Notes: generated by a model from the sequence alone, not told the origin. 64,000 nucleotides of DNA from Micrococcaceae bacterium Sec5.1 (GCA_039636795.1 CP143430.1:5146001-5210000), one strand, 5' to 3'; positions 33,403-41,576 are shown, counted from the first letter of the stretch. Numbers and translations are program-made.

Positions 33403-34500
33403 TTAGACCTGTGCCCCCAACTTGAAACCTTCAGCAGCCTCGCCGGATGAACCCGAGGGACGAGTGTAGGAGAATCCGTCAGCGCCTACGGTGACCGCCA
33501 TTTCGGACTTCTCTTCGCGTTCGATGACGGGCTGGGGGTTGCCGTCGAGGTCCAGGACCAGGGAGGCCTCGGTGTACCAGGACGGGACCACGGGGTTGCC
33601 CCACCAGTCGCGGCGCTGGTTGTCATGGACGTCCCACGTGACGGTGGGGTTGTCCGGATCGCCGGTGTAGTAGTCCTGGGTGTAGATCTCCACGCGGTGG
33701 CCATCCGGGTCAAGGATGTAGAGGTAGAACGCGTTGGACACGCCGTGGCGTCCAGGGCCGCGTTCGATCCGGTCGGAGATGCGCAGGGCGCCCATTTTGT
33801 CGCAGATCTGGATGATGTTGTGCTTCTCGTGTGTGGAGAACGCGATGTGGTGCAGGCGCGGTCCGTTGCCGCCGGTCAACGCAGTGTCGTGCACAGTCTG
33901 CTTGCGGTGCATCCACGCGGCGTACGTGACGCCGTCGGAATCCTTGATGTCTTCGGAGACGCGGAAGCCGAGGTCCTCCAGGTACTTACGGCCGCGGGGC
34001 ACGTCCGGGGTGACCTGATTGAAGTGGTCCAGGCGGACCAGTTCGCCGGCGGAGTAGAGGTCGTAGCGTTGGGTGAGGCGCTCCACGTGCTCCACGTCGT
34101 AGAAGAACTCATACGGGAAGCCCAACGGGTCCTCCACCCGGACGGAGTCGCCCACGCCCTTGGTGAAGCCTTCCTTGCGGCGTTCAACCCGGCAGCCGAG
34201 TTCGCGGTAGTAGGCCTCGGCAGCGTCCACCTCGGCTGGGGACTTCACGCGGTAGGCGAAGGCAGCGGCAGCGGCGACCGGTCCCTTGCGGAGGACCAGG
34301 TTGTGGTGGATGAACTCCTCGAAGGAGCGCAGGTAGATGGTGTTCTCGTCCTCCTCTGTGACATGCAGTCCCAGGAGGTCAACGTAGAACGCACGGGACT
34401 TGGCGAGATCCGTGACCACGAGTTCAAGGTAGGCGCAGCGGACGATATCCGGGGCCGGGACCGTGGGGGTGGGGATGGGGCCAGTGAAGGGGTTGCTCAT
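33403..34500 (-). CDS. hpaD: 3,4-dihydroxyphenylacetate (homoprotocatechuate) 2,3-dioxygenase
   Basis: 365 aa, a type I (vicinal oxygen chelate) extradiol dioxygenase of the Mn/Fe homoprotocatechuate group; sequence closely follows the Arthrobacter globiformis MndD pattern. The 2-His-1-Glu metal ligands are at H159 (RLDHFNQV), H218 (RLHHIAF) and E271 (HRVEIYTQDYY), 4 residues beyond the H155/H214/E267 numbering of the B. fuscum enzyme. It opens the ring of homoprotocatechuate to 5-carboxymethyl-2-hydroxymuconate semialdehyde. Metal (Mn or Fe) is not decided by these ligands. Start after GAAAGGGG-like site; 30 bases downstream of hpaE. Confidence 0.95.
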   Translation of the reverse strand: MSNPFTGPIPTPTVPAPDIVRCAYLELVVTDLAKSRAFYVDLLGLHVTEEDENTIYLRSFEEFIHHNLVLRKGPVAAAAAFAYRVKSPAEVDAAEAYYRELGCRVERRKEGFTKGVGDSVRVEDPLGFPYEFFYDVEHVERLTQRYDLYSAGELVRLDHFNQVTPDVPRGRKYLEDLGFRVSEDIKDSDGVTYAAWMHRKQTVHDTALTGGNGPRLHHIAFSTHEKHNIIQICDKMGALRISDRIERGPGRHGVSNAFYLYILDPDGHRVEIYTQDYYTGDPDNPTVTWDVHDNQRRDWWGNPVVPSWYTEASLVLDLDGNPQPVIEREEKSEMAVTVGADGFSYTRPSGSSGEAAEGFKLGAQV

Positions 34501-34530
34501 GATGGTCTCTCTTCGTTGAAAGGGGAGGTG

Positions 34531-36075
34531 TTAGCTGTCGCCCGCGGAAGCGGAGTCGTCGATGCTGCCGAACTTGGGGGTGTGCACGGAGCCGAGGGTG
34601 ATGTGCACGGCCTGCTGGTCGGTGTAGAAATCGATGGAGCGGTAGCCGCCTTCGTGGCCCAAGCCGGAGGCCTTGACGCCACCAAACGGGGTGCGGAGGT
34701 CGCGGACGTTGTGGCTGTTGAGCCACACCATGCCGGCTTCGACGTTCTGGGAGAAGTTGTGGGCACGGGTCAGGTTCTGCGTCCAGATGTAGGCCGCCAG
34801 GCCGTACTTGGTGTTGTTCGCCAAGGCGAGGGCTTCGTCGTCGTTCTCAAACGGCGTGATGGCCACGACGGGACCGAAGATTTCCTCCTGGAAGATGCGC
34901 GCATCAGGCGCGACGTCGGCAAACACCGTAGGTGCAATGTAGTTGCCTTCGGGCAGGTGGTCGGGTCGGCCGCCACCGGCAAGAAGCCGGCCTTCAGACT
35001 TGCCGATCTCCACGTACGACGCCACTTTCTCGTAGTGCTCGGGGTGGACCAGCGCGCCCACCTGGGTCTTGGGATCGTGGGGATCGCCCACCACGATGTT
35101 CTTGGCACGGGCAGCGTACTTTTCGCAGAATTCGTCGTAGATGCCCCGCTCCACCAGGATGCGTGAGCCGGCGGTGCAGCGTTCGCCGTTGAGGGAAAAG
35201 ACACCGAACAGGGCGGAGTCGATGGCGGCGTCCAGATCGGCATCGGCGAACACGACGCACGGGGACTTCCCACCGAGCTCCATGGACAAGCCTTTGAGGT
35301 TGGCGGCCGCATTGCGGAAAATCGTCTGGCCAGTGGTGGTCTCACCGGTGAAGGAGATCAGCGGCACGTCCGGGTGCTTTACCAGGGCATCGCCGGCTTC
35401 TTCGCCCAGGCCGTTGACCAGGTTGAACACGCCGTCGGGAAGGCCAGCATCCTTGAAGATCTGCGCCCATAGTGATGCGGACAAAGGCGTGAACTCGGCA
35501 GGCTTGAGGACCACGGTGTTGCCGGTAGCCAGCGCCGGAGCGAGCTTCCAGGACTCAAGCATGAACGGGGTGTTCCACGGCGTGATCAAGCCCGCGACGC
35601 CGATTGGTTTGCGGTTCACGTAGTTGATCTGTGAGCCGGGGACCTTCATGGCGTCATCGAACTGTGCCACGATCAGGTCCGCGAAGAAGCGGAAGTTCTC
35701 GGCTGAACGCAACGCCTGGCCCTTGGATTGGGTGATCGGGAGGCCGGTATCAAAGGTCTCCAGCTCGGCCAGGCGCTCTTCCTGGGCCTCCACGGCGTCG
35801 GCGATTTTGTTCAGCACCCGGGCGCGTTCGCGCGGCTTCATCCTCGGCCACGGGCCATTGACGAACGCTTCACGGGCGGCGGCCACGGCGAGGTCGATGT
35901 CTTCCTTCTGGCCGGCGGCTGCCGTGGCGTAATTTCCGTTGGATACCGGGTCCAGGACGTCAAAAGTCTTCCCGGAAACGGAGTCTACGAACTCGCCGTT
36001 GATGAAGTGCTGGATGTGCGTGGGGAGGTTCTCCGGCACGTGATGCTTTGCTGATGTTTCTACAGGGGTCGTCAT
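34531..36075 (-). CDS. hpaE: 5-carboxymethyl-2-hydroxymuconate semialdehyde dehydrogenase
   Basis: 514 aa, NAD-dependent aldehyde dehydrogenase. Catalytic C300 (NGERCTAGS), general base E266 (MELGGKSP) and N168 (TPWNTP) are all present; Rossmann motif FTGETTTGQTIF follows. It oxidises the semialdehyde made by HpaD to 5-carboxymethyl-2-hydroxymuconate. AAAAGGAAG precedes the ATG. It follows a large inverted repeat (36096-36158) and precedes hpaD by 30 bases in the same direction. Placing with HpaD identifies it, since related aldehyde dehydrogenases look alike. Confidence 0.93.
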   Translation of the reverse strand: MTTPVETSAKHHVPENLPTHIQHFINGEFVDSVSGKTFDVLDPVSNGNYATAAAGQKEDIDLAVAAAREAFVNGPWPRMKPRERARVLNKIADAVEAQEERLAELETFDTGLPITQSKGQALRSAENFRFFADLIVAQFDDAMKVPGSQINYVNRKPIGVAGLITPWNTPFMLESWKLAPALATGNTVVLKPAEFTPLSASLWAQIFKDAGLPDGVFNLVNGLGEEAGDALVKHPDVPLISFTGETTTGQTIFRNAAANLKGLSMELGGKSPCVVFADADLDAAIDSALFGVFSLNGERCTAGSRILVERGIYDEFCEKYAARAKNIVVGDPHDPKTQVGALVHPEHYEKVASYVEIGKSEGRLLAGGGRPDHLPEGNYIAPTVFADVAPDARIFQEEIFGPVVAITPFENDDEALALANNTKYGLAAYIWTQNLTRAHNFSQNVEAGMVWLNSHNVRDLRTPFGGVKASGLGHEGGYRSIDFYTDQQAVHITLGSVHTPKFGSIDDSASAGDS

Positions 36076-36095
36076 CGTTGTCTTCCTTTTTCATC

Positions 36096-36158
36096 CAACG
36101 CGGGGTCACTTATGGCCCATGTTGAGTGCGTTTGGGGGCCATAAGTGACCCCGCGTTG
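36096..36158. repeat. 23-bp perfect inverted repeat between gntR and hpaE
   Basis: Arms at 36096-36118 and 36136-36158 are exact complements over 23 bases (core GGGGTCACTTATGG on the left), with a 17-base loop. It starts three bases after the gntR stop and ends 21 bases before hpaE. The leftward transcript has no T tract after it; the hpaE ribosome site lies beyond it. It could attenuate, protect mRNA ends, or be a dispersed repeat element. Confidence 0.85.
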
Positions 36159-36160
36159 CT

Positions 36161-36829
36161 TTAGTTGGTAGTGGCGAGGTACGCGTCCAGTGTTGCGGCC
36201 CGGTGCCGGCGTGCAGCGTGTTCGATGGTGTCGGCGTCCGCTCCAGACTCGATGAGTTGCAGCAACGCCTCGTGTTCGCGCACCGATTCCTGCGCGCGGC
36301 CGGGAACGAAGCGGAACGTCGACGAGCGGAGCGACGCGAGCCGGTTCCATCCGCGGTGGACCAGATCGAGAATGTGCGGATTGGGGCAGTGTTCAAAGAG
36401 GACGCTGTGGAAGTCCTGGTTCAATGCAGTGAAACGAACGGGATCGAAGTGCTCCAGGCATTCCCGCATTTCCTCGTTCACGGCGCGGGCCCGGGCAATC
36501 GCAACGGAATCAATCAACGGCGCGGACAACGCAGTGGCGGCACCCTCCACAATGCTCAGCGTCTGCATCGTGTACAAATACTCGGTGGGATCAATTCCGG
36601 AGACGGTGGCACCAACGTTCCGCTCGAACTTCACCAGGCCTTCGGCTTCCAAGCGGCGGATCGCTTCCCGCACGGGGACCACGCTGAAGCCCAGGTCCTC
36701 GGCAATCTTTGCGAGCACCAGCCGGTAACCCGGCGTGTAGATGCCTTCCACGATCCTGGCCTTGACGGCGGTATACGCCTGCTGGGACTTGCTTTGTGCA
36801 GCGGCGCTTTCGACGGCGGTTTCAGTCAC
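36161..36829 (-). CDS. GntR-family regulator (FadR/FCD subfamily)
   Basis: 222 aa. N-terminal wHTH (~15-78): AYTAVKARIVEGIYTPGYRL, DLGFSVVPVREAIRRLEAEGLV, where V-P-V-R-E-A-x-R-x-L is the GntR recognition helix. C-terminal all-helical FCD domain (~90-210) with His/Asp positions (e.g. DFHSVLFEHC, ESVREHEALLQLIESG) that usually hold a metal. It overlaps the hpaG end by 8 bases and lies within the hpa cluster, so it is the likely local regulator; the palindrome 38356-38367 before hpaG fits a FadR-type operator. Confidence 0.92.
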   Translation of the reverse strand: MTETAVESAAAQSKSQQAYTAVKARIVEGIYTPGYRLVLAKIAEDLGFSVVPVREAIRRLEAEGLVKFERNVGATVSGIDPTEYLYTMQTLSIVEGAATALSAPLIDSVAIARARAVNEEMRECLEHFDPVRFTALNQDFHSVLFEHCPNPHILDLVHRGWNRLASLRSSTFRFVPGRAQESVREHEALLQLIESGADADTIEHAARRHRAATLDAYLATTN

Positions 36830-38318
36830 TTTGGGCTCCTTGCCGGCTCTGCCAATCAGTAAACCTGGCCTGCCACTCCTTGTTCATGGGGTACAAACCA
36901 TCAACACTGTTGCCTTCCTTGACCATCTGGAAGATGAACGCTTCTTCCCTTTCCTGCTGGATGCAGTCATCCACCAGTTCCTCGGCGATGGCCGGCGGGA
37001 TCACCAGGATGCCGTCCGAATCGGCAACGATGATGTCTCCCGGCTGAACTGTTGCACCACCGCAGGCGATGGTGATGTCCGTATCCCAAGGAATGTGCCG
37101 GCGGCCCAGGACTGCCGGGTGCGGATTCGCAAAGTACGTTGGCATCTCGAGATCGGCCACTGCGGAGTAGTCGCGGACGCCGCCGTCGGTGATGATCGCA
37201 GCGGCTCCACGGACCTGGGCACGCAGCGCGAGGATGTCGCCAACCGTGCCGGTGCCCTTCTCGCCGCGGGCCTCCATCACGAGGATTTCGCCTTCATTCA
37301 CGGAGTCGATCGCGCGTTTCTGTGCATTGAATCCCCCACCGTGGGTCTTGAACAGATCCTCGCGGTTGGGCACATAGCGCAGGGTCCGAGCCAGTCCAAC
37401 CACCTTGCGGTCCGGGCGCGTGGCCTGCAGGCCGTCGATGCTCACGTTGTTCAGTCCGCGCTTGCGGAGCTGGGAAGAAAGCGTGGCTGTTGCGACGCTT
37501 TCCAGCTTCGCCTTCAGCTCGGGCGTCAACACACTGGCGGCAGGTGCGAGTCCGGCGGCTTCACGCGATCCGAACGCCTCTTCCCGCTGGGTGTCATCAG
37601 TCTTGGGCTTCGCGCCAAAGTCCGCGAACGGCGTCGTACCTTCCGTTACTTTGGTGGTCAGGCGGCCGCTGCTGAAACCGCCGCCACTTACCTCAATTTC
37701 GACGACGTCACCGGGCTTGGCAACCGACGCGCCGGCAGGGGTGCCGGTGAGGATAATGTCGCCCTCTTCGAGCGTGAGCAACTGGGAGAGGTCCGCGACG
37801 AGTTGTGTGAACGGGAAGAGCAGGTCCTCGGTGGTGTCGTCCTGGACGAGGTCGCCGTTGTGCCAGGTGCGGATCTCTAGCTGCGTTGGATCAACGGCGT
37901 CGGCCGGAATGAGCAAGGGCCCTACCGGCGTGAACCCATCGCCGCCCTTGGACCGGACGTTGGAGCCCTTGTCTGCGTAGCGGAGATCGTAGACACCCAG
38001 ATCGTTGGAAGCGGTCACCCACTCGACGTGGCTCCACGCGTCCTCCAGGCCAACGCGGCGGGCTGACTTACCAATGACGAGGGCGATTTCGCCTTCATAA
38101 CCAAGAAGTTCGCAGCCGGCAGGGCGTTCAATGATGCCCGGAGCCTCCGCGGAACCAAGCGCCAGGGAAGATGGCGGCTTCAAGAAGTACGACGGCTGCC
38201 CAGGGGTGCGTCCGCGCTGGGCAGCACGGCTAGGGTAATTGATATGGACGGCAATGACTTTGCGCGTACGGGCCAGCATGTCTTGGCTGACTTCCTCGGT
38301 CCGAAACTCCAATGTCAC
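36822..38318 (-). CDS. hpaG: bifunctional FAH-RraA fusion, homoprotocatechuate pathway decarboxylase/isomerase
   Basis: 498 aa in two parts. Residues ~1-235 are a fumarylacetoacetate-hydrolase (FAH) domain with metal ligands E75, E77 (YEGEIALV) and D106 (NDLG), plus K124 (SKGGDGF). Residues ~265-480 form an RraA-fold domain with DGGVRD (378-383) and PGDIIVADSDGILVIP. E. coli HpaG has two FAH domains, doing OPET decarboxylation and HHDD isomerisation; here the second is an RraA domain. RraA proteins decarboxylate oxaloacetate, so one domain could decarboxylate and the other isomerise; the assignment is inference. First gene of the cluster. ATG at 38318; the gntR start overlaps its end by 8 bases. 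Confidence 0.88.
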   Translation of the reverse strand: MTLEFRTEEVSQDMLARTRKVIAVHINYPSRAAQRGRTPGQPSYFLKPPSSLALGSAEAPGIIERPAGCELLGYEGEIALVIGKSARRVGLEDAWSHVEWVTASNDLGVYDLRYADKGSNVRSKGGDGFTPVGPLLIPADAVDPTQLEIRTWHNGDLVQDDTTEDLLFPFTQLVADLSQLLTLEEGDIILTGTPAGASVAKPGDVVEIEVSGGGFSSGRLTTKVTEGTTPFADFGAKPKTDDTQREEAFGSREAAGLAPAASVLTPELKAKLESVATATLSSQLRKRGLNNVSIDGLQATRPDRKVVGLARTLRYVPNREDLFKTHGGGFNAQKRAIDSVNEGEILVMEARGEKGTGTVGDILALRAQVRGAAAIITDGGVRDYSAVADLEMPTYFANPHPAVLGRRHIPWDTDITIACGGATVQPGDIIVADSDGILVIPPAIAEELVDDCIQQEREEAFIFQMVKEGNSVDGLYPMNKEWQARFTDWQSRQGAQSD

Positions 38319-38355
38319 GGCGCCTCCTCCTGATCGAACATCTATCGAGTACGAA

Positions 38356-38367
38356 ATCGTATACGAT
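38356..38367. promoter_or_regulatory. GntR/FadR-type palindromic operator before hpaG
   Basis: ATCGTATACGAT is a perfect 12-bp palindrome with the core GTATAC typical of FadR-subfamily GntR operators. It lies 38 bases before the hpaG ATG, in the gap to the divergent YdeI-like gene. The GntR protein at 36161 is the presumed ligand. Confidence 0.7.
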
Positions 38368-38467
38368 AACTATTACCCTTGAAGAGCAAGCCGTCAACCC
38401 CTTTCCCCCAACACATTCGTCCATCCATAGTGGTTGTTCTCAGCCCCAAAGCAGTGGAGGGAAGTAC

Positions 38468-39037
38468 GTGCCGGAAAAGAATGAGCTGCAGCTGCTGAGG
38501 TTTGCCAACGGTTCCGAATGGGAGTCGTGGCTCGCCGCGCACCACCAAACAAGCGCCGCAGCCTGGCTCGTGATCGGCAAGAAGAACGCCGGTGCCGAAC
38601 TACTCAGCATCCGGGAGGCCCTGGACGGTGCCCTGTGTTTCGGCTGGATCGACGGACAGCGCAAAGGAAATGACGAAGCGACATTCCTGCAGCGCTACTC
38701 CCGACGCCGGACACGGAGCTCATGGTCACAGGTGAACGTTGGCAAGGCGGAGGCGTTGATCAAATCGGGGCGCATGCATGCCGCAGGGTTGGCTGAGATC
38801 GAAGCAGCGAAGGCCGATGGCCGTTGGGAAGCCGCCTATGTTTCGCAGGCCAACGCGGAGGTCCCGGAAGACCTTGCAGCGGCGTTGGCCGGTAACCCAG
38901 CGGCCGACGAGGCCTTCGAGCGCCTCGGGAAGACGGAGCGGTACCTCATCATCCTGCAGTTACTCAAGGCCCGCACTCCGGACTCCCGGGCCGGGGCGAT
39001 GGCACGTTCCCTTGGAAAGCTCACGGGGAAGGCGTAA
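38468..39037 (+). CDS. YdeI/OmpD-associated family protein
   Basis: 189 aa from the GTG at 38468, chosen because GGAGGGAAG precedes it; the frame is open upstream without conserved sequence. Family features: LLRFANGSEWESWLAAHH at the N-terminus, AAWLVIGKKNAG, then SIREALDGALCFGWIDGQRK and FLQRYSRRRTRSSWSQVN in the middle, which are the conserved core of YdeI-like proteins of unknown function. The C-terminal TPDSRAGAMARSLGKL is family-typical. Divergent from hpaG, but the shared gap is long enough for a separate promoter. Confidence 0.88.
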   Translation: MPEKNELQLLRFANGSEWESWLAAHHQTSAAAWLVIGKKNAGAELLSIREALDGALCFGWIDGQRKGNDEATFLQRYSRRRTRSSWSQVNVGKAEALIKSGRMHAAGLAEIEAAKADGRWEAAYVSQANAEVPEDLAAALAGNPAADEAFERLGKTERYLIILQLLKARTPDSRAGAMARSLGKLTGKA

Positions 39038-39109
39038 ATTCTGCTGGATCATCGCATAATCCAGCAAAAATGAGTGCATCCTTCCCGTGGACTCCCGTAG
39101 GGTACCGGC

Positions 39110-39814
39110 ATGGACATCATCCTTGTACCTGGCTTCTGGTTGGACGCGTCATCGTGGGCGGAGGTCACGCCGCCGCTTATGGCGGCCGGACACACGGTTC
39201 ACCCCCTCACGCTTCCCGGACTGGAGTCCGGTGATGCCCCTCGCACCGGGATTGGCCTTCGGACGCACATCGACGCCGTGGTGGACAAGGTGGACTCCCT
39301 TGGCGGCAATGTGGTGCTGGTGGGCCATTCAGGCGGCGGGGCCATCATCCATGGCGCGGTTGACGCCCGCGCGGACCGCATAGACCGGGCCGTCTATGTG
39401 GACAGCGGCCCGCTCGGCGAGGGCGGCGTGATCAATGACGAACTGCCCGAGGACGGCGACGAAATCCCGCTCCCACCTTGGGAAGGCTTTGAAGACGCGG
39501 ACCTCATCGACCTGACCGATGAGCTCAAGGAAGCCTTCCGCGCACGGGCCATCCCGGAACCGAAGGGCGTTGCCTTCGATCAACAACACCTTCACGATGT
39601 CCGGCGCTACGATGTGCCGGCCACCATCATCGCCTGCCAGTTCCCGTCATCACTGCTTCAGGAATGGATGGACGCCGGGCACCCGTTCACGGCCGAACTC
39701 GCGCGGATTCGGGACGTGGACTACATCGACCTACCCACCGGTCACTGGCCACAGTTCACCAAGCCACGCGAACTTGGCGAAGCCATCCTGAAAGCCGTCG
39801 AGCGCACCAAGTAA
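39110..39814 (+). CDS. alpha/beta-hydrolase family protein
   Basis: 234 aa. Nucleophile elbow VGHSGGGAIIHG (S71 approximately) after a typical N-terminal IILVPGFWLDASSWAEVTPPL (oxyanion region). C-terminal catalytic His lies in PTGHWPQF. Similar proteins are EstC-like esterases; the substrate is unknown. No signal peptide. The stop lies inside a duplicated 19-bp stretch (39805-39844), so the 3' end may have been changed by local duplication. It follows the YdeI-like gene in the same direction after a 72-base gap. Confidence 0.87.
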   Translation: MDIILVPGFWLDASSWAEVTPPLMAAGHTVHPLTLPGLESGDAPRTGIGLRTHIDAVVDKVDSLGGNVVLVGHSGGGAIIHGAVDARADRIDRAVYVDSGPLGEGGVINDELPEDGDEIPLPPWEGFEDADLIDLTDELKEAFRARAIPEPKGVAFDQQHLHDVRRYDVPATIIACQFPSSLLQEWMDAGHPFTAELARIRDVDYIDLPTGHWPQFTKPRELGEAILKAVERTK

Positions 39815-39844
39815 CACTCGACGCTCACCAAGTAACGCTCGACG
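39805..39844 (+). repeat. tandem 19-bp duplication over the hydrolase stop
   Basis: CACCAAGTAAC-A-CTCGACG at 39805-39823 recurs with one change (A to G) at 39826-39844, period 21. Each copy carries CACCAAGTAA, so the duplication regenerates a TAA stop after the gene. The right copy resembles the CGACGG arms of the terminator family. Confidence 0.75.
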
Positions 39845-39911
39845 GCGGGATGGGCCTTGCGGGTTGGAGGAACCCGCGGGAACGCGAACCTAGGGGCTTG
39901 CCGCCAGGGGG

Positions 39912-40349
39912 TCAGGGCTTGGCCGGCGTATTGGTCGCCGGCCCTTCCGGCGCTGCGCCGCCTTCGTCCGTCCAATCGCTTCCTGTGTTGTCATCGAGCG
40001 CAGGATCGGACACTACGTCCGACCTGATTGGCGGGGTTGAGGTAGAAGCAGAAGCAGAGGAGCCGGTGCTGGAGTTGGCGTGCGGCCCGGACTTCGATTC
40101 CAGGATGCCCGGAAACATCGTCTCCGCCCTCTCCAGGAGCTTCTTGCCCGCTGCGTACAGATTGTCCAGGATGTCAGGGACTGATTCCTGGACGGTTTCA
40201 GTGGCCTGGTGGACGTTCTCTTGAACCTCCGGGTTCTTCCAGACCTTCTCGGCGCCTCCGCGAACGCGCCGATACACCTCCGGCCAGGACTTGGACCCCC
40301 ATACGTAGCCAACAGCAATGCCGGCGGCGAACAATGCTTTCCCTTTCAC
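39912..40349 (-). CDS. YtxH-like hypothetical protein
   Basis: 145 aa from the GTG at 40349, which follows AAAGGAG; another GTG at 40358 is less well spaced. N-terminal hydrophobic helix KALFAAGIAVGYVWGSKSWPEVY (a YtxH/DUF3618-type start), followed by a charged helical region (VWKNPEVQENVHQATETVQESVPDILDNLYAAGKKLLE) and a disordered Ser/Pro/Asp tail. Possibly a stress or envelope-associated protein; family assignment is tentative. Convergent with the hydrolase gene. Confidence 0.68.
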   Translation of the reverse strand: MKGKALFAAGIAVGYVWGSKSWPEVYRRVRGGAEKVWKNPEVQENVHQATETVQESVPDILDNLYAAGKKLLERAETMFPGILESKSGPHANSSTGSSASASTSTPPIRSDVVSDPALDDNTGSDWTDEGGAAPEGPATNTPAKP

Positions 40350-40534
40350 AGGACCCACTCCTTTCGAGGTGCTTTTCCTACGACACTAGTCCGGCCTTGA
40401 CCTGCTGTCACGTGCACATTCAACGCCGGATGGTTAATGGCCATTTGCTGAATTCGAAAAGAGGACTAAACTTTAATGCCAACCAGCGGAAAACCCGCAG
40501 GCACAACCACATGGCAACCCGAGGAGTGAAAACC

Positions 40535-40723
40535 ATGGGACTGGATGACAAGATCAAGAACGCCACGGAAGAAGCAACGGGCAAGGTCAAGGAAAAGACC
40601 GGCGAAGCCACTGGCGACAGGGACCTCCAGGCCGAGGGCGCGGGCGACCAAGCGTCGGCCAATGTGAAGCAGGCTGGCGAGCACGTCAAGGACGCCGCGA
40701 AGGACGCCTTCGGCGAGAAGTAG
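40535..40723 (+). CDS. CsbD-family stress protein
   Basis: 62 aa from the ATG at 40535, after GAGGAG; the upstream frame is a non-conserved extension. CsbD motif: MGLDDKIKNATEEATGKVKEKTGEATGD, then AEGAGDQASANVKQAGEHVKDA. Small, charged, helical, often induced under general stress in bacteria. Neighbours at 41051 and 41316 are also small stress-like proteins, so these three could share a stress regulon, but no sigma promoter is certain. Confidence 0.9.
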   Translation: MGLDDKIKNATEEATGKVKEKTGEATGDRDLQAEGAGDQASANVKQAGEHVKDAAKDAFGEK

Positions 40724-41050
40724 CCGGATTTCAAGGCCACACCACCCCCGTTCGAGGGGCAGGAACCCTAGACCGGCGAAATAGCAAGGTTACTTGCTGT
40801 TGTTCCCGGGACCAGCTAGCGTTGCTGTTGTAGTACTACGGTCCGGACCCTTGGACAGGAGTGCTTTGGCTGCACTTGATAAATTCAACGACGTTTGAAA
40901 CAGGCGTTTGCAAAATAACGCCCCGCCCCATATTCCACTGGGCCGTGTGTGGCCCTGTTACAGCACTTATCCGCTGGAACTGACAACCGATGAACGGAAC
41001 CGCTTCACCGAGTTCATGGAATTTCCATCAACAAGAAAGTAGGAGCAAAA
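40724..41050. other. intergenic region upstream of the GlsB-like gene
   Basis: No gene is seen in these 327 bases. Two small hairpins occur: GGCGTT/AACGCC at 40903-40922 with an AT-rich loop, and GGGCC/GGCCC at 40940-40955. They lie 95-150 bases before the GlsB-like ATG and could be part of its leader or the end of the csbD message. Confidence 0.5.
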
Positions 41051-41323
41051 ATGGGTTTCTTTGGTTTTCTTTTGCTCGGCCTTTTGGCTGGGGCTATCGC
41101 AAAGCTTATTCTTCCCGGACGCCAAGGAGGAGGCTGGTTCGTTACCTTGCTGCTGGGCGTCGTTGGCGCCCTGTTGGGCGGCTGGATCGGTGGCCTGATC
41201 TTCGGCGAGGGACTGACACAATTCTTCGCCATTCGGACGTGGCTACTGGCCATTGGCGGATCCATTGTCGTTCTGCTGATTTACGGCCTGGCCACAGGGG
41301 GACGTCGGGCCCACCATGGCTGA
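41051..41323 (+). CDS. GlsB/YeaQ/YmgE-family stress membrane protein
   Basis: 90 aa, three hydrophobic segments: FFGFLLLGLLAGAIAKLIL, WFVTLLLGVVGALLGGWIGGLIFG and WLLAIGGSIVVLLIYGLA. The small membrane family named transglycosylase-associated or GlsB/YeaQ/YmgE. RBS AGGAG 8 bases before the ATG. It overlaps the next small acidic gene by 8 bases, so they form one operon. Confidence 0.9.
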   Translation: MGFFGFLLLGLLAGAIAKLILPGRQGGGWFVTLLLGVVGALLGGWIGGLIFGEGLTQFFAIRTWLLAIGGSIVVLLIYGLATGGRRAHHG

Positions 41324-41576
41324 CGAAACCACGCCCAACACCAACCAGGACGACCTTGAGGGTCAGTATGCAGAAGGTGATTACGGCGCTGCCGGTGCAT
41401 CTCCTGAGGCCCTGAAGGAAGACGCTGGCGGGGACTACACCGCAGGCGACTACGCCGAGAAGACCGTCCCGTCCGCGGACGCGGAGCTCGACGAGCGCAA
41501 CACGGAAGACACCCCCGAGGACAGGCCGTTCTCGTCCGAGCCGGATGACGAAGCTTCCGGCTCAGGACATCCCTAA
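41316..41576 (+). CDS. small acidic hypothetical protein
   Basis: 86 aa, very acidic (many Asp/Glu) and low in hydrophobic residues, probably largely disordered: DDLEGQYAEGDYGAAG, a repeat-like GGDYTAGDYAEKTV and DEASGSGHP at the end. Starts 8 bases inside the GlsB-like gene, so translation is likely coupled. Family not recognised. A terminator follows at 41610. Confidence 0.75.
   Translation: MADETTPNTNQDDLEGQYAEGDYGAAGASPEALKEDAGGDYTAGDYAEKTVPSADAELDERNTEDTPEDRPFSSEPDDEASGSGHP

Noticed and set aside
33625..35166. A 513-codon plus-strand frame
   Set aside because: Antisense to hpaD and hpaE; Val/Asp/Gly-rich translation with no motif.
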